Positions 48,703 to 60,838 of a DNA stretch of 64,000 nt are shown here, in pieces (within the stretch, counting starts at the first letter, position 1; each line of letters begins with the position of its first letter). The stretch spans positions 16,262,001 to 16,326,000 of the forward strand of contig NW_027488369.1 in assembly GCF_051014445.1 (NCBI RefSeq), read 5' to 3'. Below the pieces are notes generated by a model. That model was not told the origin of the DNA and did not search any database. It saw only the letters and a list, made by a program, of their open reading frames with translations. Made by a program: the position numbers and the translations under genes. This DNA comes from Colletes latitarsis. Lineage: Eukaryota > Arthropoda > Insecta > Hymenoptera > Colletidae.

Positions 48703-48892
48703 GGATAGGGAAGGAGCCGACGGCGCGTTGCTGCCACTGCGACGCTGAGCAGGACACGGCGGATCATACCCTGGAGGTATGCCCCGCGTGGGAGGGGGAG
48801 CGCCGTGTCCTGGTCGGCGTCGTCGGGCGGGATGTCTCGCTGCCGGGCGTGGTGCGCGCCATGCTCGGCAGCGAGGAGAAGTGGAGGGCCGT

Positions 48893-48932
48893 GGCCTCCT
48901 TCTGCGAGAACGTAATGTTGCAGAAGGAGGCC
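48893..48932. repeat. Inverted repeat in ORF2, 13-bp arms
   Basis: GGCCTCCTTCTGC (48893-48905) with GCAGAAGGAGGCC (48920-48932) and a 14-nt loop; conserved in copy A. Confidence 0.93.
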
Positions 48933-49031
48933 GCGGGGAGGGGGCGCGCTGAAGCTCGCGCTCGTGCGGTGGCCCGAGGTCGTCGCCCGGTCGCGAGGCG
49001 TCGCGGGCGGCCGCCTCGGCGTGGCGGATGA

Positions 49032-49547
49032 CCTAGGCTGGGAGGGGGGTCCTGAGGGGACCCTCCTCCCGCCAGGCGGCGCCGGGTCGGACCGGTTGGC
49101 AGTAGGAGTGCCTCCCCCTACCGGTCCGACGCAAGGGGAGGCACCCTCGGCGGTCTGGTGCGGCCATGAACGCCCGGCCGCCGAGGGGTGGAAACGGGGT
49201 CGCGAGCGGTTGCGAGTTGGGGCTCGCAGCCGCCACTAAACGCGGCCCCGGGACGGATAGCGGCGGGATGGAGTGGCCCCGTCCCGCCGCTATGAGGCAG
49301 TGTGTCTACTGGGGGGACCGATTGTCCCCCCGGGGGATGGGCGCGAAAGCGCGGGCACGGGGAGGATACCGGAAGAATGCTTCGAGCGATTCCCGGTATC
49401 CTCCCAAAGCGTGCCGAAGGGTCACCGTGGGGTTTTTAGTGGGTAGGTCCCGCGCCTGTCGTTGCACGGGCGCGGGGAATCCCACACACCCCTCCAACCT
49501 CTCCCCAAGGAGGTGGGAGGGAGTCTTTCGAAGATTTTCCCCACGAC
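49032..49547 (+). other. 3'UTR of copy C, a chain of hairpins
   Basis: About 516 non-coding bases. Hairpins in order: 49040-49070 (13 pairs, one mismatch), 49086-49130 (11 bp), 49144-49187 (10 bp), 49257-49293 (12 bp), 49311-49331 (8 bp), 49361-49404 (12 bp), 49449-49476 (8 bp) and 49490-49521 (12 pairs, one mismatch). The UTR is shared by all four copies. In target-primed reverse transcription the element protein often recognises its own 3'UTR, so a recognition role is plausible but unproven. Confidence 0.88.
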
Positions 49548-49568
49548 AAAAAAAAAAAAAAAAAAAAA
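49548..49568 (+). other. Poly(A) tail of copy C (21 A)
   Basis: The last one to three A could belong to the target (GCGAAA|GTATGAG). It is the shortest tail of the four copies. Confidence 0.9.
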
Positions 49569-51506
49569 GTATGAGCCTGATGAGGGCAAATCCCAGACCT
49601 CTCCCAGACCTAACTTGCGTTATCCTCTAAAATATTGATCGAAACCAGGTTTAATCGACTGTTTCAGTGTGGTACCACATTACTACGTGATCCAAACCAG
49701 AAAAAACCCAGGATCAGTTCAACAAGTATGTGAAGAATGCGAAAGTATGAGTCTGATGTGTGAAAATCCCAGGGCTAACCTAGACCTAACATGCGTTATC
49801 CACTAAAATATTGATCGAAACCAGGTTTAATCGACTGTTTCAGTGTGGTATCACACTACTACGTGATCCAAACCAGACAAAACCCAGGATCTGTTCAACA
49901 AGAATGTGAAAAACGCGAAACTGTGAGCCTGATGACGGCAAATCTTAGACCTAACCCAGACCTAAGATGCGTTATCCTCTAAACTATTTATCCAGACCAG
50001 GTTTCATTGAATGTTTCAGAGTGGTACCACTTTACTACGTGATCCAATCCAGAAATAGCCCAGGATCTAGCCATGAAGTATGAGAAATATGCGAAAGTGA
50101 GAGCCTGATGAGGGCAAATCCTAGACCTATCCCAGACCTAACTACCGTTATCCTCTAAAATATTGATCGAAACCAGGTTTAATTGACTGTATCAGCGTGG
50201 TACCATATTACTACGTGATACAATCCAGAAGCAGCCCAGGATCTGTTCAACATGTATGAGAAATATGCGATAGAAAGAGCCTGATGAGAGCAAATCCCAG
50301 ACCTAACCTAGACCTAACATGAATTATTCTCTAAAATATTGATCGAAACCAGGTTTAATGGACTGTTTCAGTGTGGTACCACATTACTACGTGATCCAAA
50401 CCAGAAAAAACCCAGGATCCGTTCAACAAGTATGTGAAGAATGCGAAAGTATGAGTCTGATCAGTGAAAATCCCAGACCTAACGTAGACCTAACATGAGT
50501 TATACTCTAAAATATTGATCGAAACCTGGTTTAATCGACTGTTTCAGTGTGGTACCACATTACTATGTGATCCAAACCAGAAAATAACCCAGGATCTGTT
50601 CAACGAGTAAGTGAAGTGTGCGAAAGTATGAGTCTGATAAGGTCAAATCCCAGACCTATCCCAGACATAACTTGCGTTATCCTCTAAAATATTGATCCAA
50701 ACCAGGTTTAATGGACTGTTTCAGTGTGGTACCACACTACTACGTGATACAAACCAGAAAAAACCCAGGATCTGTTCAACAAGTATGTGAAAAACGCGAA
50801 AGTATGAGCCTGATGAGGGCAAATCCCAGACCTATCCCAGACCTAACATGCGTTATCCTCAAAAATATTGATCGAAACCTGGTTTAATCGACTGTTTCAG
50901 TGTGGTACCACATTACTATGTGATCCAAACCAGAAAATAACCCAGGATCTGTTCAACAAGTATGTGAGGTGTGCGAATGTATGAGTCTGATGAGGTCAAA
51001 TCCCAGACCAATCCCAGACTTAACTTGCGTTATCCTCTAAAATATTGATCGAAACCAGGTTTAATCGACCGTTTCAGTGTGGTACCACATTACTACGTGA
51101 TCCAAACCAGAAAATACCCAGGATCTGTTCAACAAGTATGTGAAGAATGCGAAAGTATGAGTCTGATGAGTGAAAATCCCAGGGCTAACCTAGACCTAAC
51201 ATGCGTTATCCTCTAAAATATTGATCGAAACCAGGTTTAATCGACTGTTTCAGTGTGGTACCACATTACTACGTGATCCAAACCAGAAAAAACCCGGGAT
51301 CAGTTCAACAAGTATGTGAAGAATGCGAAAGTATGAGTCTGATCAGTGAAAATCCCAGGCCTAACCTAGACCCAGCTTGCGTTATCCTCTAAAATATTGA
51401 TCGAAACCAGGTTTAATCGACTGTTTCAGTGTGGTACCACATTACTACGTGACCCAAACCAGAAAAAACCCATTATCTGTTCAACAAGTATGTGAAAAAC
51501 GCGAAA

Positions 51507-51519
51507 GTATGAGCCTGAT
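51507..51519 (+). repeat. Paralogous empty target of copy C
   Basis: The context AACGCGAAAGTATGAGCCTG continues here into ATGAGGGCAAATCCC and AGACCTCTCCCAGACC. That joins the left flank of copy C (to 43602) to its right flank (from 49569) with a single copy of the 13-bp duplication. Confidence 0.75.
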
Positions 51520-54500
51520 GAGGGCAAATCCCAGACCTCTCCCAGACCTAACTTGCGTTATCCTCTAAAATATTGATCGAAACCAGGTTTAATTGACCGT
51601 TTCAGTGTGGTACCTCATTACTACGTGATCCAAACCAGAAAAAACCCAGGATCAGTTCAACAAGTATGTGAAGAATGCGAAAGTATGAGTCTGATGAGTG
51701 AAAATCCCAGGCCTAACCTAGACCTAACATGCGTTATCCTCTAAAATATTGATCGAAACGAGGTTTAATTGTCTGTTTCAGCGTGGTACCACATTACTAC
51801 GTGATACAATCCAGAAACAGCCCGGGATCTAGCCATGAAGTATGAGAAAAAATGCGAAAGTATGAGCCTGATGAGGGCAAATCCTAGACCTAACCCAAAC
51901 CAAACATGCGTTATCCTCTAAAATAATGATCGAAACCAGGTTTAATTAATTGTTTTAGTTGTGGCACCACATTACTACGTGATCCAAAGCAGAAAAAACC
52001 CTCGGTCAGGTCAAAATGCATGTTAAATTTGCGAAAGTATGACCCTGATGAGGGCAAATCCCAGAGCTATCCCAGACCTATCTTGCGTTGTCCTCTAAAA
52101 TAATGATCGAAACCAGGTTTAATTGATTGTTTTAGTTGTGGCACCACTTTACTACGTGATCCAAAGCAGAAAAAACCCTCGATCAGGTCAACATGCATGT
52201 TAAAACTGCGAAAGTATGACCCTGATGCGTGAAAATCCCAGGCCTAACCTAGACCTAACATGCGTTATCCTCAAAAATATTGATCGAAACCTGGTTTAAT
52301 TGACTGTTTTAGTTGTGGTACCACTTTACTACGTGATCCAAAGCAGAAAAAACCCTCGATCAGGTCAAAATGCATGTTAAAACTGCGAAAGTATGACCCT
52401 GATGAGGTCAAATCCCAGACCTTTCCCAGACCTGACATGCGTTATTCTCTAAAATATTTATCAAGACCAGGTTTAATTGATTGTTTCGGTGTGGTCCCAC
52501 ATTACTACTTGATCCAAACCAGAAAAAACCCAGGATCCGTTCAACAAGTATGTGAAGAATGCGAAAGTATGAGTCTGATGAGTGAAAATCCCAGGCCTAA
52601 CCTAGACCTAACATGCGTTATCCTCAAAAATATTGATCGAAACCTGGTTTAATTGACTGTTTTAGTTGTGGTACCACTTTACTACGTGATCCGAAGCAGA
52701 AAAAACCCTCGATCAGGTCAAAATGCATGTTAAAACTGCAAAAGTATGACCCTGATGAGGTCAAATCCCAGACCTATCCCAGACCTGACATGCGTTATTC
52801 TCTAAAATATTTATCAAGACCAGGTTTACTTGATTGTTTCGGTGTGGTCACACATTACTACGTGATCCAAACCAGAAAAAACCCAGGATCCGTTCAACAA
52901 GTATGTGAAGAATGCGAAAGTATGAGTCTGATGAGGGCAAATCCCAGACCTATCCCAGACCTAGCATGCGTTATCCTCTAAAAGATTTATCAAGACCAGG
53001 TTTAATTGACTGTTTCAGTGTGGTACCACATTGCTACGTGATCCAAACCAGAAAAAGCCCAGGATCTGTTCAACAAGTATGTGAAAAACACGAAAGTATG
53101 AGCCTGGTGAGTGAAAATCCCAGACCTAACCTAGACCTAACATGCGTTATCCTCTAAAATATTGATCCAAACCAGGTTTAATGGACTGTTTCAGTGTGGT
53201 ACCACTTTACTACGTGATCCAAAGCAGAAAATACCCTCGATCAGGTCAACATGCATGTTAGAACTGCGAAAGTATGGCCCTGATGAGGTCAAATCCCAGA
53301 CCTGTCCCAGACCTGACATGCGTTATCCTCTAAAATATTGATCCAAACCAGGTTTAATTGACTGTTTCAGTGTGGTCCCACATTACTACGTGATACAATC
53401 CAGAAACAGCCCAGGATCCAGTCATGAAGTATGAGAAATATGCGAATGTATGAGCCTGATGATGACAAATTCTAGACCTAACCCAAACCTAACATGCGTT
53501 ATCCTCCAAAATATTTATCAAGACCAGGTTTAATTGAATGTTTCAGTGTGGTACCACATTACTACGTGAACCAAACCAGAAAAAACCCACGATCCGTTCA
53601 ACAAGTATGTGAAGAATGCGAAAGTATGAGTCTGATGAGTGAAAATCCCAGGGCTAACCTAGACCTAACATGTGTTATCCTCTAAAATATTGATCCAAAC
53701 CAGGTTTAATTGACTGTTTCAGTGTGGTACCACATTGCTACGTGATCCAAACCAGAAAAAACCCAGGATCAGTTCAACAAGTATGTGAAAAACGCGAAAG
53801 TATGAGCCTGATGAGGGCAAATCCGAGACCTATCCCAGACCTAACATGCGTTATCCTCTAAAATATTTATCAAGACCAGTTTTAATTGACTGTTTCAGCG
53901 TGGTACCACGTTACTACGTGATACAATCCAGAAATAGCACAGGATCTAGCCATCAAGTATGAGAAATATGCGAAAGAATGAGCCTGATGAGAGCAAATCC
54001 CAGACCTAACCTAGACATAACATGAATTATTCTCTAAAATATTGATCGAAACCAGGTTTAATTGACTGTTTCAGTGTGGTACCACATTACTACGTGATCC
54101 AATCCAGAAATAGCCCAGGATCTAGCAATGAAGTATGTGAAGAATGCGAAAGTATGAGTCTGATGAGGGCAAATCCTAGACCTATCCCAGACCTACCATG
54201 CGTTATCCTCTAAAATATTGATCCAAACCAGGTTTAGTGGACTGTTTCAGTGTGGTACCACATTACTACGTGACCCAAACCAGAAAATAACCCAGGATCT
54301 GTTCAACGAGTATGTGAAGTGTGCGAAAGTATGAGTCTGATGAGGGCAAATCCCAGACCTATCCCAGACCTAACATGCGTTATCCTCTAAAATATTTATC
54401 ATGACCAGGTTTAATTGATTGTTTCAGTGTGGTCCCACATTACTACGTGATCCAAACCAGAAAAAACCCAGGATCCGTTCAACAAGTATGTGAAGAATGC

Positions 54501-54774
54501 GAAAGTATGAGTCTGATGAGGGCAAATCCTAGACCTGTCCCAGACCTACCATGCGTTATCCTCTAAAATATTGATCCAAACCAGGTATAGTGGACTGTTT
54601 CAGTGTGGTACCACATTACTACGTGATCCAAACCAGAAAATAACCCAGGATCTGTTCAACGAGTATGTGAAGAATGCGAAAGTATGAGTCTGATGAGGGC
54701 AAATCCTAGACCTATCCCAGACCTACCATGCGTTATCCTCTAAAATATTGATCCAAACCAGGTTTAGTGGACTG

Positions 54775-57591
54775 TTTCAGTGTGGTACCACTTTACAACG
54801 TGATCCAAAGCAGAAAAAACCCTCGATCACGTCAACATGTATGATAAAACTGCGAAAGTATGACCCTGATGAGGGCAAATCCCAGACCTATCCCAGACCT
54901 AACTTGCGTTATCCTCTAAAATATTGATTGAATCCAGGTTTAATTGACTGTGTCAGTGTGGTACCACATTACTACGTGATCCAATCCAGAAATAGCCCAG
55001 GATCTAGCAATGAAGTATGAGAAATATGCTTAAGTATGAGCCTGACGAGGGCAAATCCTAGACCTAACCCAGACCTAACATGCGTTATCCTCTAAAATAT
55101 TTATCATGACCAGGTTTAATTGATTGTTTCAGTGTGGTCCCACATTACTACGTGATCCAAACCAGAAAAAACCCCGGATCCGTTCAACAAGTATGTGAAG
55201 AATGCGAAAGTATGATTCTGATGAGGGCAAATCCTAGACCTATCCCAGACCTAACATGCGTTATCCTCTAAAATATTAATCCAAACCAGGTTTAATGGAC
55301 TGTTTCAGTGTGGTACCACACTACTACGTGATCCAAACCAGAAAAAACCCAGGATCTGTTCAACAAGTATGTGAAAACTGCGAAAGTATGACCCTAATGA
55401 GGGCAAATCCCAGGCCTAACCTTGACCTAACATGCGTTATCTTCTAAAATATTGAGCGAAACCAGGTTTAATTGACTGTTTCAGTGTCGTACCACATTAC
55501 TACGTGATCCAATCCAGAAATAGCCCAGGATCTAGCCATGAAGTATGAGAAATATGCGAAAGTATGAGCCTGATGAGGGCAAATCCCAGACCTAACCCAG
55601 ACCTAACATGCGTTGTCCTCTAAAATATTTATCAAGACCAGGTTTAATCGACTGTTTCAGTGTGGTCTCACATTACTACGTGATCCAAACCAGAAAAAAC
55701 CCAGGATTCGTTCAACAAGTATGTGAAGAATGCGAAAGAATGAGTCAGATGCGTGAAAATCCCAGGCCTAACCTAGACCTAAAGTGCGTTATCCTAAAAA
55801 ATATTCATCGAAACCTGGTTTAATCGACTGCTTCAGTGTGGTACCACATTACTACGTGACCCAAACCAGAAAAAACCCAGGATCTCATCAACAAGTATGT
55901 GAAAAACGCAAAAGTATGAGCCTGATGAGGGCAAATTCCAGACCTATCCCAGACCAAACTTGCGTTATCCTCTAAAATATTGATCGAAACCTGGTTTAAT
56001 CGACTGTTTCAGTGTGGTACCACATTACTATGTGATCCAAACCAGAAAATAACCCAGGATCTGTTCAACGAGTATGTGAAGTGTGCGAAAGTATGAGTCT
56101 GATGAGGGCAAATCCTAAACCTATCCCAGACCTAACATGCGTTATCCTCTAAAATATTTATCAAGACCACGTTTAATTGACTGTTTCAGTGTGGTACCAC
56201 TTTACAACGTGATCCAAAGCAGAAAAAACCCTCGATCACGTCAACATGTATGATAAAACTGCGAAAGTATGACCCTGATGAGGGCAAATCCCAGACCTAT
56301 CCCAGACCTAACTTGCGTTATCCTCTAAAATATTGATTGAATCCAGGTTAATTGACTGTGTCAGTGTGGTACCACATTACTACGTGATCCAATCCAGAAA
56401 TAGCCCAGGATCTAGCAATGAAGTATGAGAAATATGCTTAAGTATGAGCCTGACGAGGGCAAATCCTAGACCTAACCCAGACCTAACATGCGTTATCCTC
56501 TAAAATATTTATCATGACCAGGTTTAATTGATTGTTTCAGTGTGGTCCCACATTACTACGTGATCCAAACCAGAAAAAACCCCGGATCCGTTCAACAAGT
56601 ATGTGAAGAATGCGAAAGTATGATTCTGATGAGGGCAAATCCTAGACCTATCCCAGACCTAACATGCGTTATCCTCTAAAATATTAATCCAAACCAGGTT
56701 TAATGGACTGTTTCAGTGTGGTACCACACTACTACGTGATCCAAACCAGAAAAAACCCAGGATCTGTTCAACAAGTATGTGAAAACTGCGAAAGTATGAC
56801 CCTAATGAGGGCAAATCCCAGGCCTAACCTTGACCTAACATGCGTTATCTTCTAAAATATTGAGCGAAACCAGGTTTAATTGACTGTTTCAGTGTCGTAC
56901 CACATTACTACGTGATCCAATCCAGAAATAGCCCAGGATCTAGCCATGAAGTATGAGAAATATGCGAAAGTATGAGCCTGATGAGGGCAAATCCCAGACC
57001 TAACCCAGACCTAACATGCGTTGTCCTCTAAAATATTTATCAAGACCAGGTTTAATCGACTGTTTCAGTGTGGTCTCACATTACTACGTGATCCAAACCA
57101 GAAAAAACCCAGGATTCGTTCAACAAGTATGTGAAGAATGCGAAAGAATGAGTCAGATGCGTGAAAATCCCAGGCCTAACCTAGACCTAAAATGCGTTAT
57201 CCTAAAAAATATTCATCGAAACCTGGTTTAAACGACTGCTTCAGTGTGGTACCACATTACTACGTGACCCAAACCAGAAAAAACCCAGGATCTCATCAAC
57301 AAGTATGTGAGAAACGCAAAAGTATGAGCCTGATGAGGGCAAATCCCAGACCTATCCCAGACCAAACTTGCGTTATCCTCTAAAATATTGATCGAAACCT
57401 GGTTTAATCGACTGTTTCAGTGTGGTACCACATTACTATGTGATCCAAACCAGAAAATAACCCAGGATCTGTTCAACGAGTATGTGAAGTGTGCGAAAGT
57501 ATGAGTCTGATGAGGGCAAATCCTAAACCTATCCCAGACCTAACATGCGTTATCCTCTAAAATATTTATCAAGACCACGTTTAATTGACTG
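54775..57591 (+). repeat. Tandem 1408-bp duplication (8 monomers)
   Basis: 54775-56183 is followed directly by its near-identical copy 56184-57591. Only a few differences were noticed, for example AAAGTGCG/AAAATGCG, ACCTGGTTTAATCG/ACCTGGTTTAAACG and one T lost near 56347. This is the clearest recent higher-order duplication in the window. Confidence 0.88.
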
Positions 57592-57910
57592 TTTCAGTGT
57601 GGTACCACATTACTATGTGATCCAAACCAGAAAAAGCCCAGGATCTGTTCAACAAGTATGTGAAAAACACGAAAGTATGAGCCTAATGAGGGCAAATCCT
57701 AGACCTATCCCAGACCTAACATGCGTTATCCTCTAAAATATTTATCAAGACAAGGTTTAATTGACTGTTTCAGCGTGGTACCACGTTACTACGTGATACA
57801 GTCCAGAAATAGCCCAGGATCTAGTCATGAAGTATGAGAAATATGCGAAAGTATGAGTCTGATGAGGGCAAATCCCAGACCTATCCCAGACCTAACATGC
57901 GTTATCCTCT

Positions 57911-60838
57911 AAAATATTTATCAAGACCGGGTTTAATTGACTGTTTCAGTGTGGTACCACATTGCTACGTGATCCAAACCAGAAAAAGCCCAGGATCTGT
58001 TCAACTAGTATGTGAAAAACACGAAAGTATGAGCCTGGTGAGGGCAAATCCTAGACCTATCCTAGACCTAACATGCGTTATCCTCTAAAATATTTATCAA
58101 GACAAGGTTTAATTGACTGTTTCAGTGTGGTACCACATTGCTACGTGATCCAATCCAGAAATACCCCAGGATCTAGCCATGAAGTATGAGAAATATGCGA
58201 AAGTATGAGCCTGACGAGGGCAAATCCTACACCTAACGCAGACCTAACATGCGTTATCCTCTAAAATATTTATCAAGACCAGGTTCATTTGATTGTTTCA
58301 GTGTGGTCCCACATTACTACGTAATCCAAACCAGAAAAAACACAGGATCCGTTCAACAAGTATGTGAAAAACGCGAAAGTATGAGCCTGATGGGGGCAAA
58401 TCCCAGACCTATCCCAGACCTAACTTGCGTTATCCTCTAAAATATTGATCGAAACCTGGTTTAATCGACTGTTTCAGTGTGGTACTACATTACTATGTGA
58501 TCCAAACCAGAAAATAACCCAGGATCTGTCCAACGAGTATGTGAAGTGTGCGAAAGTATGAGTCTGATGAGGGCAAATCCTAGACCTAACCCAAACCTAA
58601 CATGCGTTATCCTGTAAAATATTTATCAAGACCAGGTTTAATTGAATGCTCCAGTGTGGTACCACATTACTACGTGAACCAAACCAGAAAAAACCCAGGA
58701 TCCGTTCAACAAGTATGTGAAGAATGCGAAAGTATGAGTCTGATGAGTGAAAATCCCAGGCCTAACCTAGACCTAACATGCGTTATCCTCAAAAATATTG
58801 ATCGAAACCTGGTTTAATCGACTGTCTCAGTGTGGTACCACATTACTATGTGATCCAAACCAGAAAATAACCCAGGATCTGTTCAACGAGTATGTGAAGT
58901 ATGCGAAAGTATGAGCCTGACGAGGGCAAATCCTAGACCTAACCCAGACCTAACATGCGTTATCCTCTAAAATATTTATCATGAGCAGGTTTAATTGATT
59001 GCTTCAGTGTGGTCCCACATTACTACGTGATCCAAACCAGAAAATAACCCAGGATCTGTTCAACGAGTATGTGAAGTGTGCGAAAGTATGAGTCTGATGG
59101 GGGCAAATCCTAGACCTATCCCATACCTAACATGCGTTATCCTCTAAAGTATTTATCAAGACCAGGTTTAATTGTCTGTTTCAGTGTGGTACCACATTGC
59201 TACGTGATCCAAACCAGCAAAAACCCAGGATCCGTTCAACAAGTATGTGAAGAATGCGAAAGTATGAGTCTGATGAGGGCAAATCCTAGACCTATCCCAG
59301 ACCTACCATGCGTTATCCTCTAAAATATTGATCCAAACCAGGTTTAGTGGACTGTTTCAGTGTGGTACCACATTACTACGTGATCCAAACCAGAAAATAA
59401 CCCAGGATCTGTTCAACGAGTATGTGAAGTGTGCGAAAGTATGAGTCTGATGAGGGCAAATCCCAGACCTATCCCAGACCTAACATGCGTTATCCTCTAA
59501 AATATTTATCATGACCAGGTTTAATTGATTGTTTCAGTGTCGTCCCACATTACTACGTGATCCAAACCAGAAAAAACCCAGGATCCGTTCAACAAGTATG
59601 TGAAGAATGCGAAAGTATGAGTCTGATGAGTGAAAATCCCAGGGCTAACCTAGACCTAACATGTGTTATCCTCTAAAATATTGATCCAAACCAGGTTTAA
59701 TTGACTGTTTCAGCGTGGTACCACGTTACTACGTGATACAATCCAGAAATAGCACAGGATCTAGCCATCAAGTATGAGAAATATGCGAAAGAATGAGCCT
59801 GATGAGAGCAAATCCCAGACCTAACCTAGACATAACATGAATTATTCTCTAAAATATTTATCAAGACCAGGTTTAATTGACTGTTTCAGTGTGGTACCAC
59901 ATTGCTACGTGATCCAAACCAGAAAAAGCCCAGGATCTGTTCAACAAGTATGTGAAAAACACGAAAGTATGAGCCTGGTGAGGGCAAATCCTAGACCTAT
60001 CCCAGACCTAACATGCGTTATCCTCTAAAATATTTATCAAGACAAGGTTTACTTGACTGTTTCAGTGTGGTACCACATTGCTACGTGATCCAATACAGAA
60101 ATACCCCAGGATCTAGCCATGAAGTATGAGCAATATGCGAAAGTATGAGCCTGACGAGGGCAAATCCTACACCTAACGCAGACCTAACATGCGTTATCCT
60201 CTAAAATATTTTTCAAGACCAGGTTCATTTGATTGTTTCAGTGTGGTCCCACATTACTACGTAATCCAAACCAGAAAAAACACAGGATCCGTTCAACAAG
60301 TATGTGAAAAACGCGAAAGTATGAGCCTGATGAGGGCAAATCCCAGACCTATCCCAGACCTAACTTGCGTTATCCTCTAAAATATTGATCGAAACCTGGT
60401 TTAATCGACTGTTTCAGTGTGGTACCACATTACTATGTGATCCAAACCAGAAAATAACCCAGGATCTGTCCAACGAGTATGTGAAGTGTGCGAAAGTATG
60501 AGTCTGATGAGGGCAAATCCTAGACCTAACCCAAACCTAACATGCGTTATCCTGTAAAATATTTATCAAGACCAGGTTTAATTGAATGCTCCAGTGTGGT
60601 ACCACATTACTACGTGAACCAAACCAGAAAAAACCCAGGATCCGTTCAACAAGTATGTGAAGAATGCGAAAGTATGAGTCTGATGAGTGAAAATCCCAGG
60701 CCTAACCTAGACCTAACATGCGTTATCCTCAAAAATATTGATCGAAACCTGGTTTAATCGACTGTTTCAGTGTGGTACCACATTACTATGTGATCCAAAC
60801 CAGAAAATAACCCAGGATCTGTTCAACGAGTATGTGAA
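57911..60838 (+). repeat. Higher-order repeat, 1940-bp period (11 monomers)
   Basis: 57911-58898 recurs at 59851-60838. Shared markers are AAATACCCCAGGATC, ACCAGGTTCATTTGATTG, ACACAGGATCC and GAATGCTCCAGTG. Confidence 0.8.

Larger units (their letters stand above)
45864..49031 (+). pseudogene. ORF2 (APE endonuclease, RT, zinc finger), copy C, two frameshifts
   Basis: About 1055 residues, the usual size for R1-clade ORF2, from ATG 45864 to TGA 49029-49031. The endonuclease shows LLLQANLNHCRAAQD, AEPYRVP, CYISPRSG, the catalytic GDFNA (46234-46248) and SDH (46462-46470). The RT shows NTAPGPDGVPG, CQFGFRGGRST, the catalytic aspartate at 47593-47595, GVPQGSVLGPLLW and YADD (47856-47867). A CX2CX8HX4C finger lies at 48729-48782. 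The protein would nick satellite DNA and copy element RNA at the nick. Breaks: one extra G in the run at 46108-46115 and one base lost at 47797-47800. Compared with copy A it also has Leu for Phe in NAFNT and Arg for Gly in YLGL, so it is likely inactive. Confidence 0.93.
43603..49568 (+). mobile_element. R1-clade non-LTR retrotransposon, copy C (full length)
   Basis: A 5.97-kb GC-rich element: 5'UTR (43603-43986), ORF1 (43987-45864), ORF2 (45864-49031), 3'UTR (49032-49547) and poly(A) (49548-49568). It is flanked by a 13-bp target duplication. Assignment to the R1 clade rests on an APE-type endonuclease, the RT motif set, the CX2CX8HX4C C-terminal finger, three zinc knuckles in ORF1 and site-specific insertion. 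R1-clade relatives include R1, TRAS and SART. It is inserted in the opposite orientation and at a different monomer position from copies A, B and D. Three lesions (one stop, two frameshifts) disable it. It is probably the oldest copy here, having the shortest tail. Confidence 0.95.
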
